A DNA stretch of 64,000 bases from Capra hircus (lineage: Eukaryota > Chordata > Mammalia > Artiodactyla > Bovidae), in assembly GCF_001704415.2 (NCBI RefSeq), contig NC_030817.1, positions 54,297,550 to 54,361,549 on the forward strand, written 5' to 3'. Below the pieces are notes generated by a model that did no database searches, was not told where the DNA came from, and saw only the letters and a program-made list of their open reading frames with translations. Position numbers and translations under genes: made by a program. Shown here in pieces: positions 31,711-43,349 of this stretch (positions are counted from its first letter, which is position 1; the number at the start of each line of letters is the position of its first letter).

Positions 31711-32309
31711 AATAAGGATAACAGCAACTGTCTAGAAGAAGTCCTCCATTTGTATATCCAGAGGTAGAAGATGGAATAGTTTTAGAGAAATCTTGGAGCC
31801 ATGTCCCAAGAAGAAAAGGCTCTATATTGAAAATCCTTCTAATGTTACTGAGGTCAAATCATAAACTCTTCTTTAGATAGATTCTGTTTCTCTATGAAGG
31901 GAGCAAAAAACTACACATGCATTAGTTATATTATTTTAACTTATTGAAACGCCTTCCTAGAATGATAATTAAGCCCTCTGCTTTTATAAGGTCATTCAAA
32001 ATATTTTCCTGAAATTTCTGTAGAGTCATCACAAGCAGTCTCCCCTGGGTTGTTTAGTATCCTTTATAGAGTCATAAGGGGAGAAATCAGAATGTAGTGT
32101 AAGAAGTTGGTCTTTCCTGACGCATTCCTTCTTTGACCAGCTAGTGAGCACTATGAAAGGTCTTGTTTTCCCTTTTCGCCAAGCTATTTTGCTCATGGCT
32201 CTTTGCGGTCACCCAGCTTACCCCAGGCTTTTGGTGCTACTCTTGTTCCTTTACTCCCATTTTTGCTAGCCTGCAGGAAATGTGTCCTTTATTCTTTTTG
32301 TAAGTAAGC
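31711..32309. other. No recognised element
   Basis: No gene. CCTTCCTAGAATGATAATTA and ACTCCCATTTTTGCTAGCCT are unassigned. No useful open frame. Confidence 0.5.
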
Positions 32310-32485
32310 TAGCAATAATAGTAATTAATTTTGTGTGTGGCAGGTCAACAAAGTGGTTTTTCTTTTCTTCTTTTGATTCTGACAACAACCCTGTGGGGTT
32401 GCTGGATTACTACTATTGGAATGTTTTCAGATGACAATCAAGAGGTGGGCTAATCTGGCCCAAGTCACCACCTTGGAAGCAGCGG
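32310..32485 (+). mobile_element. MIR SINE
   Basis: GATTCTGACAACAACCCTGT, GGGTTGCTGGATTACTACTA and CTAATCTGGCCCAAGTCACC match MIR central and 3' words. Confidence 0.6.
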
Positions 32486-32509
32486 CCCTTTCAGAAAGCA
32501 TAGCAGCAT

Positions 32510-32870
32510 GATTCAAAGCTCTGGAGTCTGACTGTTTGGTTAACAGCGAGCTCACTTGATCCCAGGCAAATCACTTACCTAAGCATTCCCTACCTACCTA
32601 AGCTCCAGTTCTCATCTTCAAAGTGGAGGTACTCCTCCGACTCAATGGACATGAGTTTGAGAGAACTCCAGAAGATGGTGAAGGACAGGAAAGCCTGGCG
32701 TGCTGCCGTCATGGGGTCACAAAGAGCTGGACATGCCTGAGTGACTGAATAACAACTCATACCTAATCCACGGGACTCACTGAAGGATGAAATGAGATCA
32801 TCCATACAAAGTAAATGGCATCATACTTGACACTAGGTAAGAACCCAATAAATGTTAATGATGACAATGA
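32510..32870 (+). mobile_element. MIR split by a BovB tail
   Basis: Left arm TTCAAAGCTCTGGAGTCTGA, GCAAATCACTTACCTAAGC, TCTCATCTTCAAAGTGGAGG. Right arm GAAGGATGAAATGAGATCAT and ACCCAATAAATGTTAATGAT. They are contiguous MIR3-type words once the BovB insert is removed. Confidence 0.7.
32637..32757 (+). mobile_element. BovB 3' end, 121 bp
   Basis: CGACTCAATGGACATGAGTT, TGAAGGACAGGAAAGCCTGG and CTGAGTGACTGAATAACAAC. It is the shortest BovB copy in the window and was heavily 5'-truncated. Confidence 0.88.
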
Positions 32871-33589
32871 CGATGATGAAGAATATTTAAATTTATACTG
32901 TCTTTGTTTTCCCAAGGCTAGCATGCTTTCTATCCCCATGCTGCCTTTCACAGATTATAAGTATCATTCTACCCACACTGCATTCAAAAATTTCTTTCCT
33001 TTACCCAGCCCCCACACTGATTTATGATCTAGCAGACACTTTAGCTACACAATGTAACTAGAAAAAGCCCTGGCCAGGAGTGGGTTTTTGTCACCTACGA
33101 ATGCGCCAGAGAAATGGCCTGTGTTGGCACTTAGGGGAGGGGTTTGCCCCATGTCACTGCCTGAGACAGGTGCTTTCACTCTCCAGGGGACCATCCTCTC
33201 AAACAGAGGCTATAAAGAAACAGATTATTTGGGCAGGTCACATCCCTTTCTGGGCTGTTTCTTCGTCTATAAAGAAAGGGGGTGGGTGATGGTGAGAATG
33301 GATTCCATGATTTCCAATTGCCCCTCTGTGGCCTAAAAACCAATGGGTCTCCTCCACAGGAAACTCCCAGGATTGACATGCTTCTACTTCTGGCTTGCCC
33401 TGCTCCCTGGGGTGTTCTACATGGGGCATTGTGTTATCCTGGAGGGATCAGAGAACATAAGGATTCACTTAGCAAATGAATACCAGTTGTCTGTCACTGA
33501 CTCCAGAGACGGGAGTTTTGAAGGAATGAGGCACAGATCTGTGAAGGGTGGGGTAGGAGAGTGGATGACACAGTCTCTCTCTAAACAAT
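32871..33589. other. No recognised element
   Basis: More GC-rich than its surroundings, with contradictory open frames on both strands (33,080-33,591). None shows a start context, domain or splice pair. No repeat recognised. Confidence 0.45.
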
Positions 33590-33810
33590 GATAACAACAT
33601 ACAATGTTACATTTTACAAAACCTTGCCTTGTGCAGTGTCTCTCATTCTCACCACAAACTATTAGAAGTAGACGTTACTATAATCCTCACTTTTCAAAGA
33701 GGTTATGTGAATTGCCAGAGAATACAGAGAGAATGGTCTGCCAAGGTAGGTCTTGAATTTAGAGCTCAGAAGCCAGGAGATACTGCTGTTTCACCACACT
33801 TTCTGCTTCT
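33590..33810 (+). mobile_element. MIR SINE
   Basis: ATGTTACATTTTACAAAACC, TCTCATTCTCACCACAAACT, TCAAAGAGGTTATGTGAATT and AATTTAGAGCTCAGAAGCCA are in MIR order. Confidence 0.65.
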
Positions 33811-34249
33811 CTGTGGCTCAGTCTGGAGTTGTGTTTTCCCGAGTCATATGTACATATTATATACACAATTCTGAAAGACGCACAGACCCTATTTTTCCAG
33901 ACAGTCCATAGACACAGCAAAACAAAACAGACAGTCCTGCCCAAAGACAGATAACTGTTGCGGTGGCCTGGAGGCAAGGTGGTTACATTTATTTTTAACA
34001 TTGTTGCCTTGACTTTCAAACTGTAATCACACCTGCACATTTCCCACCCATGGGATCCCATCAGTTCCTCTGAGATTTGGGGTTGGTTGTATCTCATTTT
34101 ATAACCGAGGGACCGGATTTTGTGTCTCTGCAGGTTTTGCTCACTTAGGCACCTGGAGCTGTCAAGGGGCCTGTCACATCCCCAGCCGTGAGTCAAAGAC
34201 CCATCGGACCTGAAGTGCTGTGTGGGCTCTCTGAGAGGCACTGCAGTGC
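33811..34249. other. No recognised element
   Basis: A 165-residue minus-strand frame (33,759-34,256) spans this segment and runs into the MIR and MER5A neighbours. No conserved motif is visible. Confidence 0.45.
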
Positions 34250-34425
34250 AGATCAATGGTCCTCAACCCTGAGAATCATCTGGAAGGCCTATTAAAGCAC
34301 AGATGCTGAGCCCCATCCCCAGAGTGTCTGCTTCAGTAGGTCTGGAGTGGGACCTGCGGGTTTTCATTTCTAACAAGTTCCAGAGTGAGGCTGATGCTGC
34401 TGGTGCAGAGGACCACACGTGACAA
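34250..34425 (+). mobile_element. MER5A-like hAT DNA transposon
   Basis: CAATGGTCCTCAACCCTGAG, AATCATCTGGAAGGCCTATT, TTCAGTAGGTCTGGAGTGGG and TTTCTAACAAGTTCCAGAGT, with the end TGCAGAGGACCACACG. It is non-autonomous with no coding capacity. Confidence 0.85.
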
Positions 34426-34439
34426 AATTCACACAGAAA

Positions 34440-34600
34440 TGAAGCAAGTGAGCTTCAGCATCACTAAGATTTAGGTGCAACTTTGCTTCAGCTTCTTGGG
34501 CAAATGTTCAGACCTCCTGCAGGTTCAACTTTCTCACTTCCAAATGGTGATCATAATACCGATTCCACAGAGTTGTGAAAATACTAAAGGAGAGGGTGTG
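34440..34600 (+). mobile_element. MIR fragment
   Basis: GCTTCAGCTTCTTGGGCAAA, CAACTTTCTCACTTCCAAAT and GTGATCATAATACCGATTCC resemble the MIR 3' half. Confidence 0.5.
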
Positions 34601-36189
34601 TGTAGAAGCCCAGAGGGCTGCTACCCTGAGCATTGGCTCCTGTATCCCTTCACCTGGCAGAGCTCAGCTCAGTTTCTACATGATCTTGACCCCCAATAAT
34701 AACTCACTGTGGAAAAGCAACAATTAAGCATCTTGCGTCATTGTAGAGGCCACTGAAAAGGAAGTTATGTCACAGCACTCCACCAACACCTCACACTCCC
34801 TCTTTGAACACAGCTGTTCTCCCAACACCTTTCTTTGGCCTCTTGGCCATGTCTTTACATCCCTGACATGGGAATCATGGAGCTCCCAAGTGTCACTGGC
34901 TGTCTTCTCTCAATTGTTCTCAACTTGAACTTCTCTCGAGGGTAACAGTTAGGCCAATTTAACTCTCTTGTGGGAGCCTTTGCCCTCCCACGTGGATGCC
35001 CAGAACCATCATGGCATTTGTAAACCAGGGGCTTCCAGTTTGGAGCACATTCCTTACTGAAGGCAGGCCCTGGCCATCTTTTGTCACTTGGTCCTGCTTT
35101 CTCCTCTTGGCCCCCATCACAAGCAGATTATTAGGGTGCCCCCCACCTCCTTCACATCTCATTCACTGGCTGCCTTCCAACAAAGAGAATGTCTTTCCTG
35201 TCTCTGTAAGCCATTATATGACTATCCTCTCAAGGCAGCAGTGGTTGATGGAAGAGGCAAAAAAAATCAGGTGGTACTCAGACCTCCTCAGACTCAGGCA
35301 CGGCCTCCTCCATCTTCTCTGAGGAGTCTGACAGCACTTGCCTCTGAAAGAATTCTTCTCGATCTGATAGCTCACAGGTGAGGAGTGGTCCTCACCCTCC
35401 TTGATGACGCCTCCTCTCAGCAGGAGGTCTGAGAGTGAGTGCGAACAGAGTGGCTTTAGGGGGCATCATTGGCCCATAGCTTCCCCATACTTCCTCACCT
35501 ACAGAGCCATGGCCCACCCTGGGCTGCTTGTTCCTGCGTCAGGGTGACACCTGGCTTCTTTATCTAGAGCCTCTCCTCTGTCAGGAACACGAGATTTCCT
35601 GTCTGCCAAGATTTTTCTCTCCCCTTAGAATACCTCGCATTTCCATCTTCCCAACTTCTGACATGAAGCCCTGGTTCCAATACGCTTGATCTTATCCTCA
35701 AGGGCTGTAATTATCACCTCCATTTTCCCTCTGTAACCTAGAATTAGCTTCATTAGAAACAAGACTTTAGGAATCCCTAGTCCCCATCCCATTGGCAAGT
35801 GAGATAAGAAGACTCTCCCCATTATGTTCGTCATAAACAGCTCTCCTTCTAACTTTCCCACCAAGCCTCATTTTCCACATCACATTTAAAATCTTCTGTC
35901 TTTTAGTTTGCTGCCACTGTCCCTTGAATCTCAAGGTGCAGGCAAAAGCCATGTTTCCCTCTGTGGGTTCATTAGCAGCCAAGGTTAGGAGAGTCTCCAC
36001 ACACATGAATACCCATTTGATCGACAGCCATAGCAACTGAGGTAGTGTTGAGTTTTGAGGCCATGGTTAATGCCTAAGGTTGGGTCTAATAAGCTTTCCA
36101 TTAATCTCTTCTGATTGTACACTCATGCATCGCTTTGCCTCCCCTGCAGCCCCAGTTAATTATATTAGTCTTGTTGTTAGAGGAACTTA
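34601..36189. other. No recognised element
   Basis: About 1.6 kb without a repeat or gene I can name. Frames at 34,996-35,381 (plus) and 34,959-35,162, 35,625-36,036 (minus) have no domain. GCTCACAGGTGAGGAGTGG at 35,370 looks like a splice donor but has no convincing acceptor or exon upstream. Confidence 0.45.
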
Positions 36190-36355
36190 GGATCTAAGTT
36201 TGGAAAACCCACGAGTTTGCATCTAACGTGCTGCTACCCAGTTTGTTCAAAAAGGCTGTTTAACCGCTCAGAGTCTGTGTTCTTGTCAAAAAGGGATAAA
36301 ACAGGGCTCATGTTATCATCTACTTCATAATGGATTGAGTGCATTAATGGATATG
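36190..36355 (+). mobile_element. MIR fragment
   Basis: TTCAAAAAGGCTGTTTAACC, GCTCAGAGTCTGTGTTCTTG, AAAAAGGGATAAAACAGGGC and TTCATAATGGATTGAGTGC are degraded MIR words. Confidence 0.6.
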
Positions 36356-36398
36356 TGAGGTCTTTTGCAAATATTTGGTACTTCCCACACATGTTTTT

Positions 36399-36525
36399 CT
36401 TTTAAAAAAAAATTTTATTGGAGTATAGTTTACAAGGTCCAAAATATACAAACACCTCATGCAGCTCAATATAAAAAAAAACCTAATCAAAAAATGGGCA
36501 GAATGAAAAGATGCTCAACATATGC
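36399..36525 (+). mobile_element. L1 fragment with inverted start
   Basis: 36,399-36,431 (AAAAATTTTATTGGAGTATAG) is antisense L1 3' sequence. 36,440-36,525 (AAATATACAAACACCTCATG, AAAAAATGGGCAGAATG) is sense ORF2. The two orientations meet within about 10 bp. Confidence 0.6.
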
Positions 36526-36877
36526 TTTTCATATTTCAAAGTGTACCCAGCTATTCCTTCCATCCTAGATTTCCTCTCCAGCTGATACTGAGAGTTTGGG
36601 TGTGATGGATAGAGGAGGATACTCTTTTATCCATTTTTATTCCAAGTGACTGGGCATTCGTGCTTCCATGGAGGGAATCGCATCCAAGTTGTTGTCACGT
36701 TAATCACAGGCCAACTGGGAGCAGGCTATTTTCACTTGTGTCACTTCCTCCAAGATTCGATTACTGTAATTGCCTATTGACTATGTGTTCTGCCGGCTTC
36801 CATACTAGCACCAGCTGTCAGGATATGGAGTGTACACCAACCAACTTCTGTGCCGGTCCATTCATCCTCCCTAAGCT
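36526..36877. other. No recognised element
   Basis: No gene or repeat recognised. Plus-strand frame 36,660-36,911 ends in SINE sequence. Confidence 0.45.
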
Positions 36878-36889
36878 TTTGTTCAGTGT

Positions 36890-37114
36890 GTGTGCGTGCA
36901 TGCATGCTTAGTTGCTCAGTCATGTTTGACTCTTTGCAACTCCACTGGAGCCCACCAGGCTCCTCTGTCCAGGGAATTTCCCAGGCAAGAATACCGGAGT
37001 GGGTTGCCATTTCCTACTCCAAGGGATCTTTCTGACCCAGGGATAGAATCTGCATCTCCCGTGTCTCCTGCATTGCCAGGTGGATTCTTTACCTCTACGC
37101 CACCTGGGAAGCCC
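36890..37114 (-). mobile_element. Bov-tA SINE with 12-bp TSD
   Basis: GTGCGTGCATGCATGCTTAG to CGCCACCTGGGAAGCCC. Duplication TTTGTTCAGTGT (36,878-36,889) / TTTGTTCACTGT (37,115-37,126), one mismatch. Confidence 0.93.
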
Positions 37115-37126
37115 TTTGTTCACTGT

Positions 37127-38012
37127 ATTGTTGCTCAGATCTTCCTTTTACCTCTTCTGGGTCTGTTATAATGTGTCTCCAACCAAGGAGAACTCTCTGG
37201 ATTTTAACCATGGATTTTGTGGTCAAAATCAGCCCAATGCAATTACCCAAGGCTACACAGAGTCTTGTTTAAGGATATTTATATTTCATTTGGAATTGTT
37301 TGATGCATTTTTTAAAATTTAAGCTTTCTGCTTATCTCATGTTGCTTAAATTGATTTTTATAAATCATTTGGCTTCTCTACCGATTTTTCCATTTTCTTT
37401 CATTAGTATTTTGGGGAGAGGGTGATAGTGGCATGTGATTGTTTGCTTTTTCAGTCAACCAAGTCATGTGCCATCTGACTTCACCCTCAGATGAGAGGTC
37501 GGCACAAACTTCCATTTTATTCAATATAGAAATTGGTTTGAAAGAGGATCGGGGAATGCACTGAATTCCTGCTATTTCGGGTTTGAGTGCACTGTTCAAC
37601 ATTCCTGCTGACACCTCAACCTAAACTTTACACAGGTTGTCCCATAGCTCAGCTGTCTCCCAGAACTGAATTTAGCTTAAATCACTGCCATCTACTGCGA
37701 TTGCCCCAGACAAATCTTTTCAGTCTTCTAACTCTTAAATGAAAAGTGCTTCCTCACTACTCATTTGATGGAGGGTAATGAGGTGCTGTTTCTACAAGAT
37801 TACTTACCTGATGAGACAGGAGGACTCGATTGAAAAGACACAGCCAGGACCCCAGAAGGCTCTAGCTGAGCACTCCTGGAGGTCTGGGCTAGCATTTTTG
37901 TAGAGCAGCCAACACTTTCTTTCTTCCTTTTTGCCCCAATAAATGAGTATCATTCTTTGTCTTCGTAAAGTCATCTTCCAACTTTTTTCTCTCTCCTCAG
38001 TGTCTAGATTAG
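37127..38012. other. No recognised element
   Basis: AT-rich, no gene or repeat recognised. A 78-residue minus frame at 37,378 is unsupported. Confidence 0.5.
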
Positions 38013-38203
38013 TGGTCCTCTAACTTTGGCATCCATCAGAGTCACCTGAAGTTCTTATTAAGAAACAGATTCCTGGGTCCTGCCCTTTGAAGTCCTGACT
38101 CAAAGGTCTGGGTTGGAGCCTGATGATTTGCATTTCTAACAATTTCCCAGGTAATGGTTATGCAGCTGGTCCAGACATCCCACTTGAAGAACCACTGACC
38201 TGG
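38013..38203 (+). mobile_element. MER5A-like hAT DNA transposon
   Basis: AGTGGTCCTCTAACTTTGGC, AGAGTCACCTGAAGTTCTTA, TTTGCATTTCTAACAATTTC, then GAAGAACCACTGACC. The ends AGTGGTCCTC and GAAGAACCACT are the remains of the terminal inverted repeats. Full length. Confidence 0.88.
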
Positions 38204-38369
38204 AGTGTATAAAGCCGATGAACCATGTGGCCTATAGTATCCTCAGTCATTTGGCACTTTTCTGCGATTCCAACCTTGCCCACCACTGCTGCTGCTCACT
38301 GCCATCCACTCAGCCTTCCATTTCAGTAGATGCCTGATTCTGAAATCCCATATAACTGTTGAAAGCAGC

Positions 38370-39005
38370 AAAGCCTTCCCTACCTCCCTGCCTTTGCTGT
38401 TGTTGTTGACTTTCCTAACACCATGTCCTTTATCCCCTGCCTTTCCTACCTTGCTCATCTCCAACTCATCCAAGTTCGACATCAAGCACCATCTTCTCTG
38501 TAAATCAAGTCCTTTCCTGGTAAGAGTCTGCACTCTTATTTATTCATTACTGTCCTTGAGTAGGAGAAGGCAGTAGCACCCCACTCCAGTACTCTTGCCT
38601 GGAGAATCCCATGGATGGAGGAGCCTAGTGGGTTGCAGTCCATGGGGTCTCTAAGAGTCGGATATGACTGAGTGACTTCACTTTCATGCATTGGAGAAGG
38701 AAATGGCAACCCACTCCAGTGTTCTTGCCTGGAGAATCCCAGGGATCGGGGAGCCTGGTGGACTGCTGTCTATGGGGTCGCACAGAGTCGGACATTACTA
38801 AAGCGACTTTGCAGCAGCAGCAGCAGTCGTTGAATAATTCTCCATCAGAGCACTTATTTCACTGTATTTGGATCGTTTCTGTACAGGTTTTGGCCTCAGC
38901 TAGACTGTGACCTCCTGAGGGCCTGGGTGGTACTTCATTTCGCAGTTGCAGAGCCGCATACAACATGTGGCCCGTGTTTGTTGATCAGTACATGTTTGTG
39001 CTTGA
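38370..39005 (+). mobile_element. L2 LINE 3' end split by Bov-A2
   Basis: CAAGCACCATCTTCTCTGTA before the SINE; AGAGCACTTATTTCACTGTA, CTAGACTGTGACCTCCTGAG and GGCCCGTGTTTGTTGATC after it. These are the L2 3' words in order. Confidence 0.7.
38563..38826 (+). mobile_element. Bov-A2 SINE, full dimer
   Basis: GGAGAAGGCAGTAGCACCCC to TTTGCAGCAGCAGCAGCAG. Duplication TCCTTGAGTA (38,553-38,562) / TCGTTGAATA (38,827-38,836), two mismatches. Confidence 0.92.
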
Positions 39006-40239
39006 TTATTTCATGGCAGACACAATCACTTGACTTAATTAACTAGGAGCTTTGGTTTAAACATGATTTCCCTTCAAGAGAAGCAAATGATGTTCATTTG
39101 GTTGCTTGGAGTCCAGTGTACATGAAAAGGATGGAAGAGTGTTGTGTCTTGCAGAAGTCTGGTGGCTTCACTTAATTTCATGATCCTACTCACCATCTGT
39201 AATCATCACATAGGAACAAAGCCAGAAAGTAGAAACCTCTTGCATTATTGCTGCCTTTGAATAGCACTCTTCTACATTTTCACATCCTTCCTCTTAGTAA
39301 ATCCTTAACAATAGTTCCGTAACATACTAAGATGCTCCAGTTGCTACAACATCATTTCATTTGAAAAATGACTCCATGCAGAGAGCCTCCCACCTCTGGC
39401 CAGGATATGAATGGCAGGACAGGACTGAGATGGAGAACACAGGAGCCAGGTAGACCCTGTTTTGAGTGAGGAAAGAGCCTAGCGCTGGCCTTAGGAGGCA
39501 TGCATTCTCTGGTCATGATCCAGCCTGATCATGCAACTGCTTCTTCATCTGCCAAATGAACTAAAAGATCTCGCAGCACCTCTCAGCCTTGATATCCTGT
39601 GATAAGGTCTTCAGAATAAAATAAGAGATTCATGAATAATTCCCCAGTGAACCCTCCATAGACAATGTTGCTTCTCGATCGACGTCCTCAGGACTATGAT
39701 GGCTTATGCCCCATGGTCCCTGAATGCTTCCCAGACCCATTTCTGAGAAAAGGAATAGAGGTCACCTCCTGGGCAGGGTGCTCACTGAGTGTTGTTTCCA
39801 ACAGACAGAAGTCAGCTTAGATCCATCCCAGACTTAGTCACACCCACTGCTGGGGTTGGACTTATTTCCCAAAGGTCAAGAGCTTTGCCATGTTTTCCTC
39901 CTTGGGACTTCATAGATGGACACGAAGCCCAGATTCCCTCTGGAATTTTCTCCTAGTTCATGGCTTCAGTGTGTCGCTTGGTGCTGGTGATGGCCCAAAT
40001 GGGATTTCCATCCCTGACCCTTTCACCTGCTCAGCATTCATACTTAATTCTCTTTCTAGCACTGCACGAGCACCTCCCCAAACTTAACCAGTTTTCTCTT
40101 CCAGATATGCCCTTCTTACCAGGGTTCTCCATATCTTTTAACAAATCCTGTTATGTAGGGTTGGATTATAGGCTCTTATTTGACTTCTATTTCTCCTACC
40201 CAGGTACCTAAGAGTCTAGTCTATTTGTTTCTGGAATAT
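39006..40239. other. Mostly unassigned; MIR-like words near 39,490-39,600
   Basis: CTTCTTCATCTGCCAAATGA and CTCGCAGCACCTCTCAGCCT resemble MIR. No gene: two overlapping plus frames at 39,890-40,211 disagree and lack motifs. Confidence 0.45.
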
Positions 40240-41420
40240 TTCTCCTTTCCTCTTCCTTCCTTCATCACATGGCCACTGTCCTAGCACAGGTCTCTGTGAT
40301 CTCTTGCCTAGAGTTTCACAGTAGCTTCCTACCTGGCCTGACCTTATCACTCCTCCTATTTCAACCTGTTTGTCCATTAGAAGCAGACCGTGAGATGAGA
40401 GGAGGACTCATAAGCAAATAATTCATCAAGGAAGTGCTTCTTGGAGAAACTGGTAAAGGGAGCACAGGAATCAAGACAGGGAGGGGAAGATTCTAAGCAA
40501 AGATGAGCTTTCACATATAGTCCAGCTCCCACCTGATCCCGCAGGGAACTGGCAATGTACATTACGCCTCAGATTTCCTGCCAAGTGGAAGCAAGGGAGT
40601 CAAACTTTCATATCTTTACACTGTCAATCATTGGCTCAGGGCTGCCCCAAGGGATGTCAATTCACCAGCACTTTTAGCACTCAGTTCGTTTTGTCAAAGT
40701 TCCTCCTGTAGCCCAAAGACAGGTCTCTGAATAAAGTTACAGGTGTGAACTATTAGAAGCAAAGCCTATAGAAGCTAGGAAAGGGGGCCCAGAGATGTAT
40801 AGTAAAAGGGTTTTAAGGTACCCAAGCACTTGACAGAAACTTGACAGTGTCTACTACCCAAATTTTTGCAATACTGCCAGCAAAACACTGCCACACTACT
40901 GCTTAAACATCGCTTTGCTCTACTTAGCAACCATTAGTGACTCCCTAAATGCTCTAAGCACTTTGCATCCAAGTCCCAATAATTTTGCATTAGTCGCAAA
41001 CATTTACCTCTGCTTGCCTTTTCTTTCCCCTTCATGAATCTTACACTTATGACAGGATGATTTAGTATTTCACACACAGTTCAGAGCTTTCCAACGCTGC
41101 GCCTTAGCCCACTCAATCCCCTCTGCCTCGAACAGTCCTGAAACTGCATCGGCAAATCCTACACATCTTTCAAAAACCAGGCAGACTTTCTGATGGCCTC
41201 CTAGGAGATGGGATGTTTCCCCCTCTGGAGCTTCCCAGCGCTTTATCTGGCCCTCAGTGCCTGTTCTGTGTATGGAAGCAGCTGTCTTCTCTCTCCTCTG
41301 GATTCATCAGCTTTGGTACCCCTTTCTTCTTTACATCCTTCCAGCACCATCCACAGTGCCCAGTGCTTGGGGTATGAACAATGCCATCCATGCTTGTTGA
41401 ATACACGATTGAAGCTCCTC
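40240..41420 (+). mobile_element. L2 LINE, interrupted
   Basis: 40,240-40,345 (TGTGATCTCTTGCCTAGAGT, TAGCTTCCTACCTGGCCTGA) and 40,860-41,420 (ACACTACTGCTTAAACATCG, CAGTGCCCAGTGCTTGGGGT, CATGCTTGTTGAATACAC) read as one L2 in plus orientation. The 138-residue minus-strand frame across it is an artefact. Confidence 0.65.
40370..40859. repeat. Unidentified insert between L2 arms
   Basis: About 490 bp that does not fit L2: CCATTAGAAGCAGACCGTGA, TGATCCCGCAGGGAACTGGC, GTCAAAGTTCCTCCTGTAGC, AGCACTTGACAGAAACTTGA. It looks like an old interspersed repeat, possibly an LTR, but I cannot name it. Confidence 0.4.
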
Positions 41421-43014
41421 CATGTGTCTGTGTCAATCATGAGGGTGAATTGGGAAGTGAGCCCCTCCCCCAAGTGAGTTCCCAAAGTTTCAGCTCTTTC
41501 AACGGGGGCTTTAGCCTTTTGGAGGCAGTGAATCAACTGTGTGCCTTTCTCATGTCCTTTCATGTCAGTCTCTGTGTGGAGGAGAAGCTGGTATGATGGT
41601 GAAGCAGGAGGTGAAAGGCAAAGTTCCAGTTCACCATGTCCTGAAACAACCCTTTCTTTCAAGAAGTTCCAGAAATAGCTTGAGAAACCACTTAAATATG
41701 TGAGTCTATCTAACCCTCAGGAGTATTATTATGGATATAAATGTGAAGTGCTTCTCTATCAGGAATAGCACTGAAATGGCATTTAAAGAACTGGGCTCTG
41801 TCTAGTACTGTCGTAGTGTGAGATATTGAGGGTGTCAGTTAGTCTTTTGGGGGTTTGCTTTCCTCATGAGTTAGTGGTGTGTTTGGATGACAGAATTAAC
41901 ATTTCTAGTATCTTAAGATTTCACTCAGACCTTTCATGTAGCAGCCGCTGTGCTGAGTACTAGATGCATGAAGACAGACATCATGGGTTCCCTTGACCAC
42001 AAAACCCTTGAAAAATTGACTTTCTCAACCCCCCTTGAAATCATTAATCTGCTCTGGAAGGAAACTTGTTCCAGTGTTGAAATCGCCTTCCTATGTCTTT
42101 GGCCCTTCAGTTCTAATCAGATCCCTTATTAGATCTGATGCCTCCTTCCTCTGCTAATAAAATGAGACTTTAATCACAAGGACCGTCAGGAACCTTAAAC
42201 TTGAAATTTGTCCACAGAACTTTTTCCCATAAAACACATACATAGATATGTGACACATATATAGAGAATAAAGGTCTGTGTCAAATGTAGATTCCAGCAC
42301 TCTGCTAGGCTCACTCAGGAGCCATTTGATGGAATCACACACATTAACCCATCCGCATGTGCAATTCAAACCAAGGCCAGAGTAAAATGAAGATTCCCTA
42401 CGTCATGGGCCACCGAATTCCCTCCTGCATGGATGAGATTGACTTGTGAAAACAACTGCTGCACATCTTGTCCCAGATGAACAAAAGAGACATGATCATA
42501 GCCACACAAACCCCCGTGATTCCCCAGTCTCTCACTCTCCTCATTGACTTCAGATACTCTGAGTCATTAATGTATAAGCTCTGGTAACTTATCAAATTCT
42601 CACGTGCGCAAGGCACTGCACAAGTCCCTGTAGATAGTAAGATACTGACAAGCAGTCTGCAGACTAGAGGAGACTCCACCTAGTCCTTCTGAGGTCTGCG
42701 GACCAGTTCAGAATCATGTGCAAGGCCTGGTCATTTGACCTGCATTTTTGCCTTAAGGCCAGGTTTGTGGTTTGCTTCACCTTGACTATAAAATTCTTTG
42801 GCTTATAACATATAAAGGCAAGAGTGCCTCCCCTTTTATTGCTGCCTGGACTTGTTTCTTCTCTAGGCTGGTTACTGGTACATCATAGGCCACTGGATTT
42901 CCAAGGCGTGAACCAGTGGTTGCCACACATTCATACAGAATTATTCTGTTCTGATTCAAAGGCCTCTGGCCAAATCCTGACAACCCAGTGGGGAAAGGAG
43001 CACTGTTTAAAAGA
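41421..43014. other. No recognised element
   Basis: About 1.6 kb with no repeat or gene I can name. Short frames on both strands lack motifs. Confidence 0.5.
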
Positions 43015-43025
43015 TTCCCTTGTCA

Positions 43026-43338
43026 GCAGGAATAGAGACACAGACATGGGGAAGAGTCGTGTGGACGTGGGGAGGCGGGGGTGGGATGAACTGGGAGATT
43101 AGGACTGATGTTTGTGCACCGCCATGTGTAAAACAGATAGCTAGTAAGAGCCTACCACTCTATAGTGCAGGGAGCGCAGCTCAGTGCTCTTGATGACCCA
43201 GAGGGGTGGGGTGGAGAGGGAGGTCCAAGAGGGAGGGGACAGATATATACATATGGCTGACTCACTTCATTGTACAGCAGAAACTAACACATTGTAAAGC
43301 AACTATAATCTGAAAAAAAAAAAAAAACAAAAACAACT
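43026..43338 (+). mobile_element. L1 3' end with perfect 11-bp TSD
   Basis: L1 3' words AGATATATACATATGGCTGA, TTCATTGTACAGCAGAAACT and AAAGCAACTATAATCTG are followed by an A-rich tail at 43,313-43,338. TTCCCTTGTCA is identical at 43,015-43,025 and 43,339-43,349. Confidence 0.92.
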
Positions 43339-43349
43339 TTCCCTTGTCA

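Noticed and set aside
33759..34256. 165-residue minus-strand frame
   Set aside because: It overlaps a MIR on one side and a MER5A on the other, has no motif, and no start or splice context was seen.
35088..35381. Exon ending at the CAG/GTGAGG donor near 35,372
   Set aside because: The frame has no protein-like motif, no convincing acceptor, and an overlapping frame is equally open.
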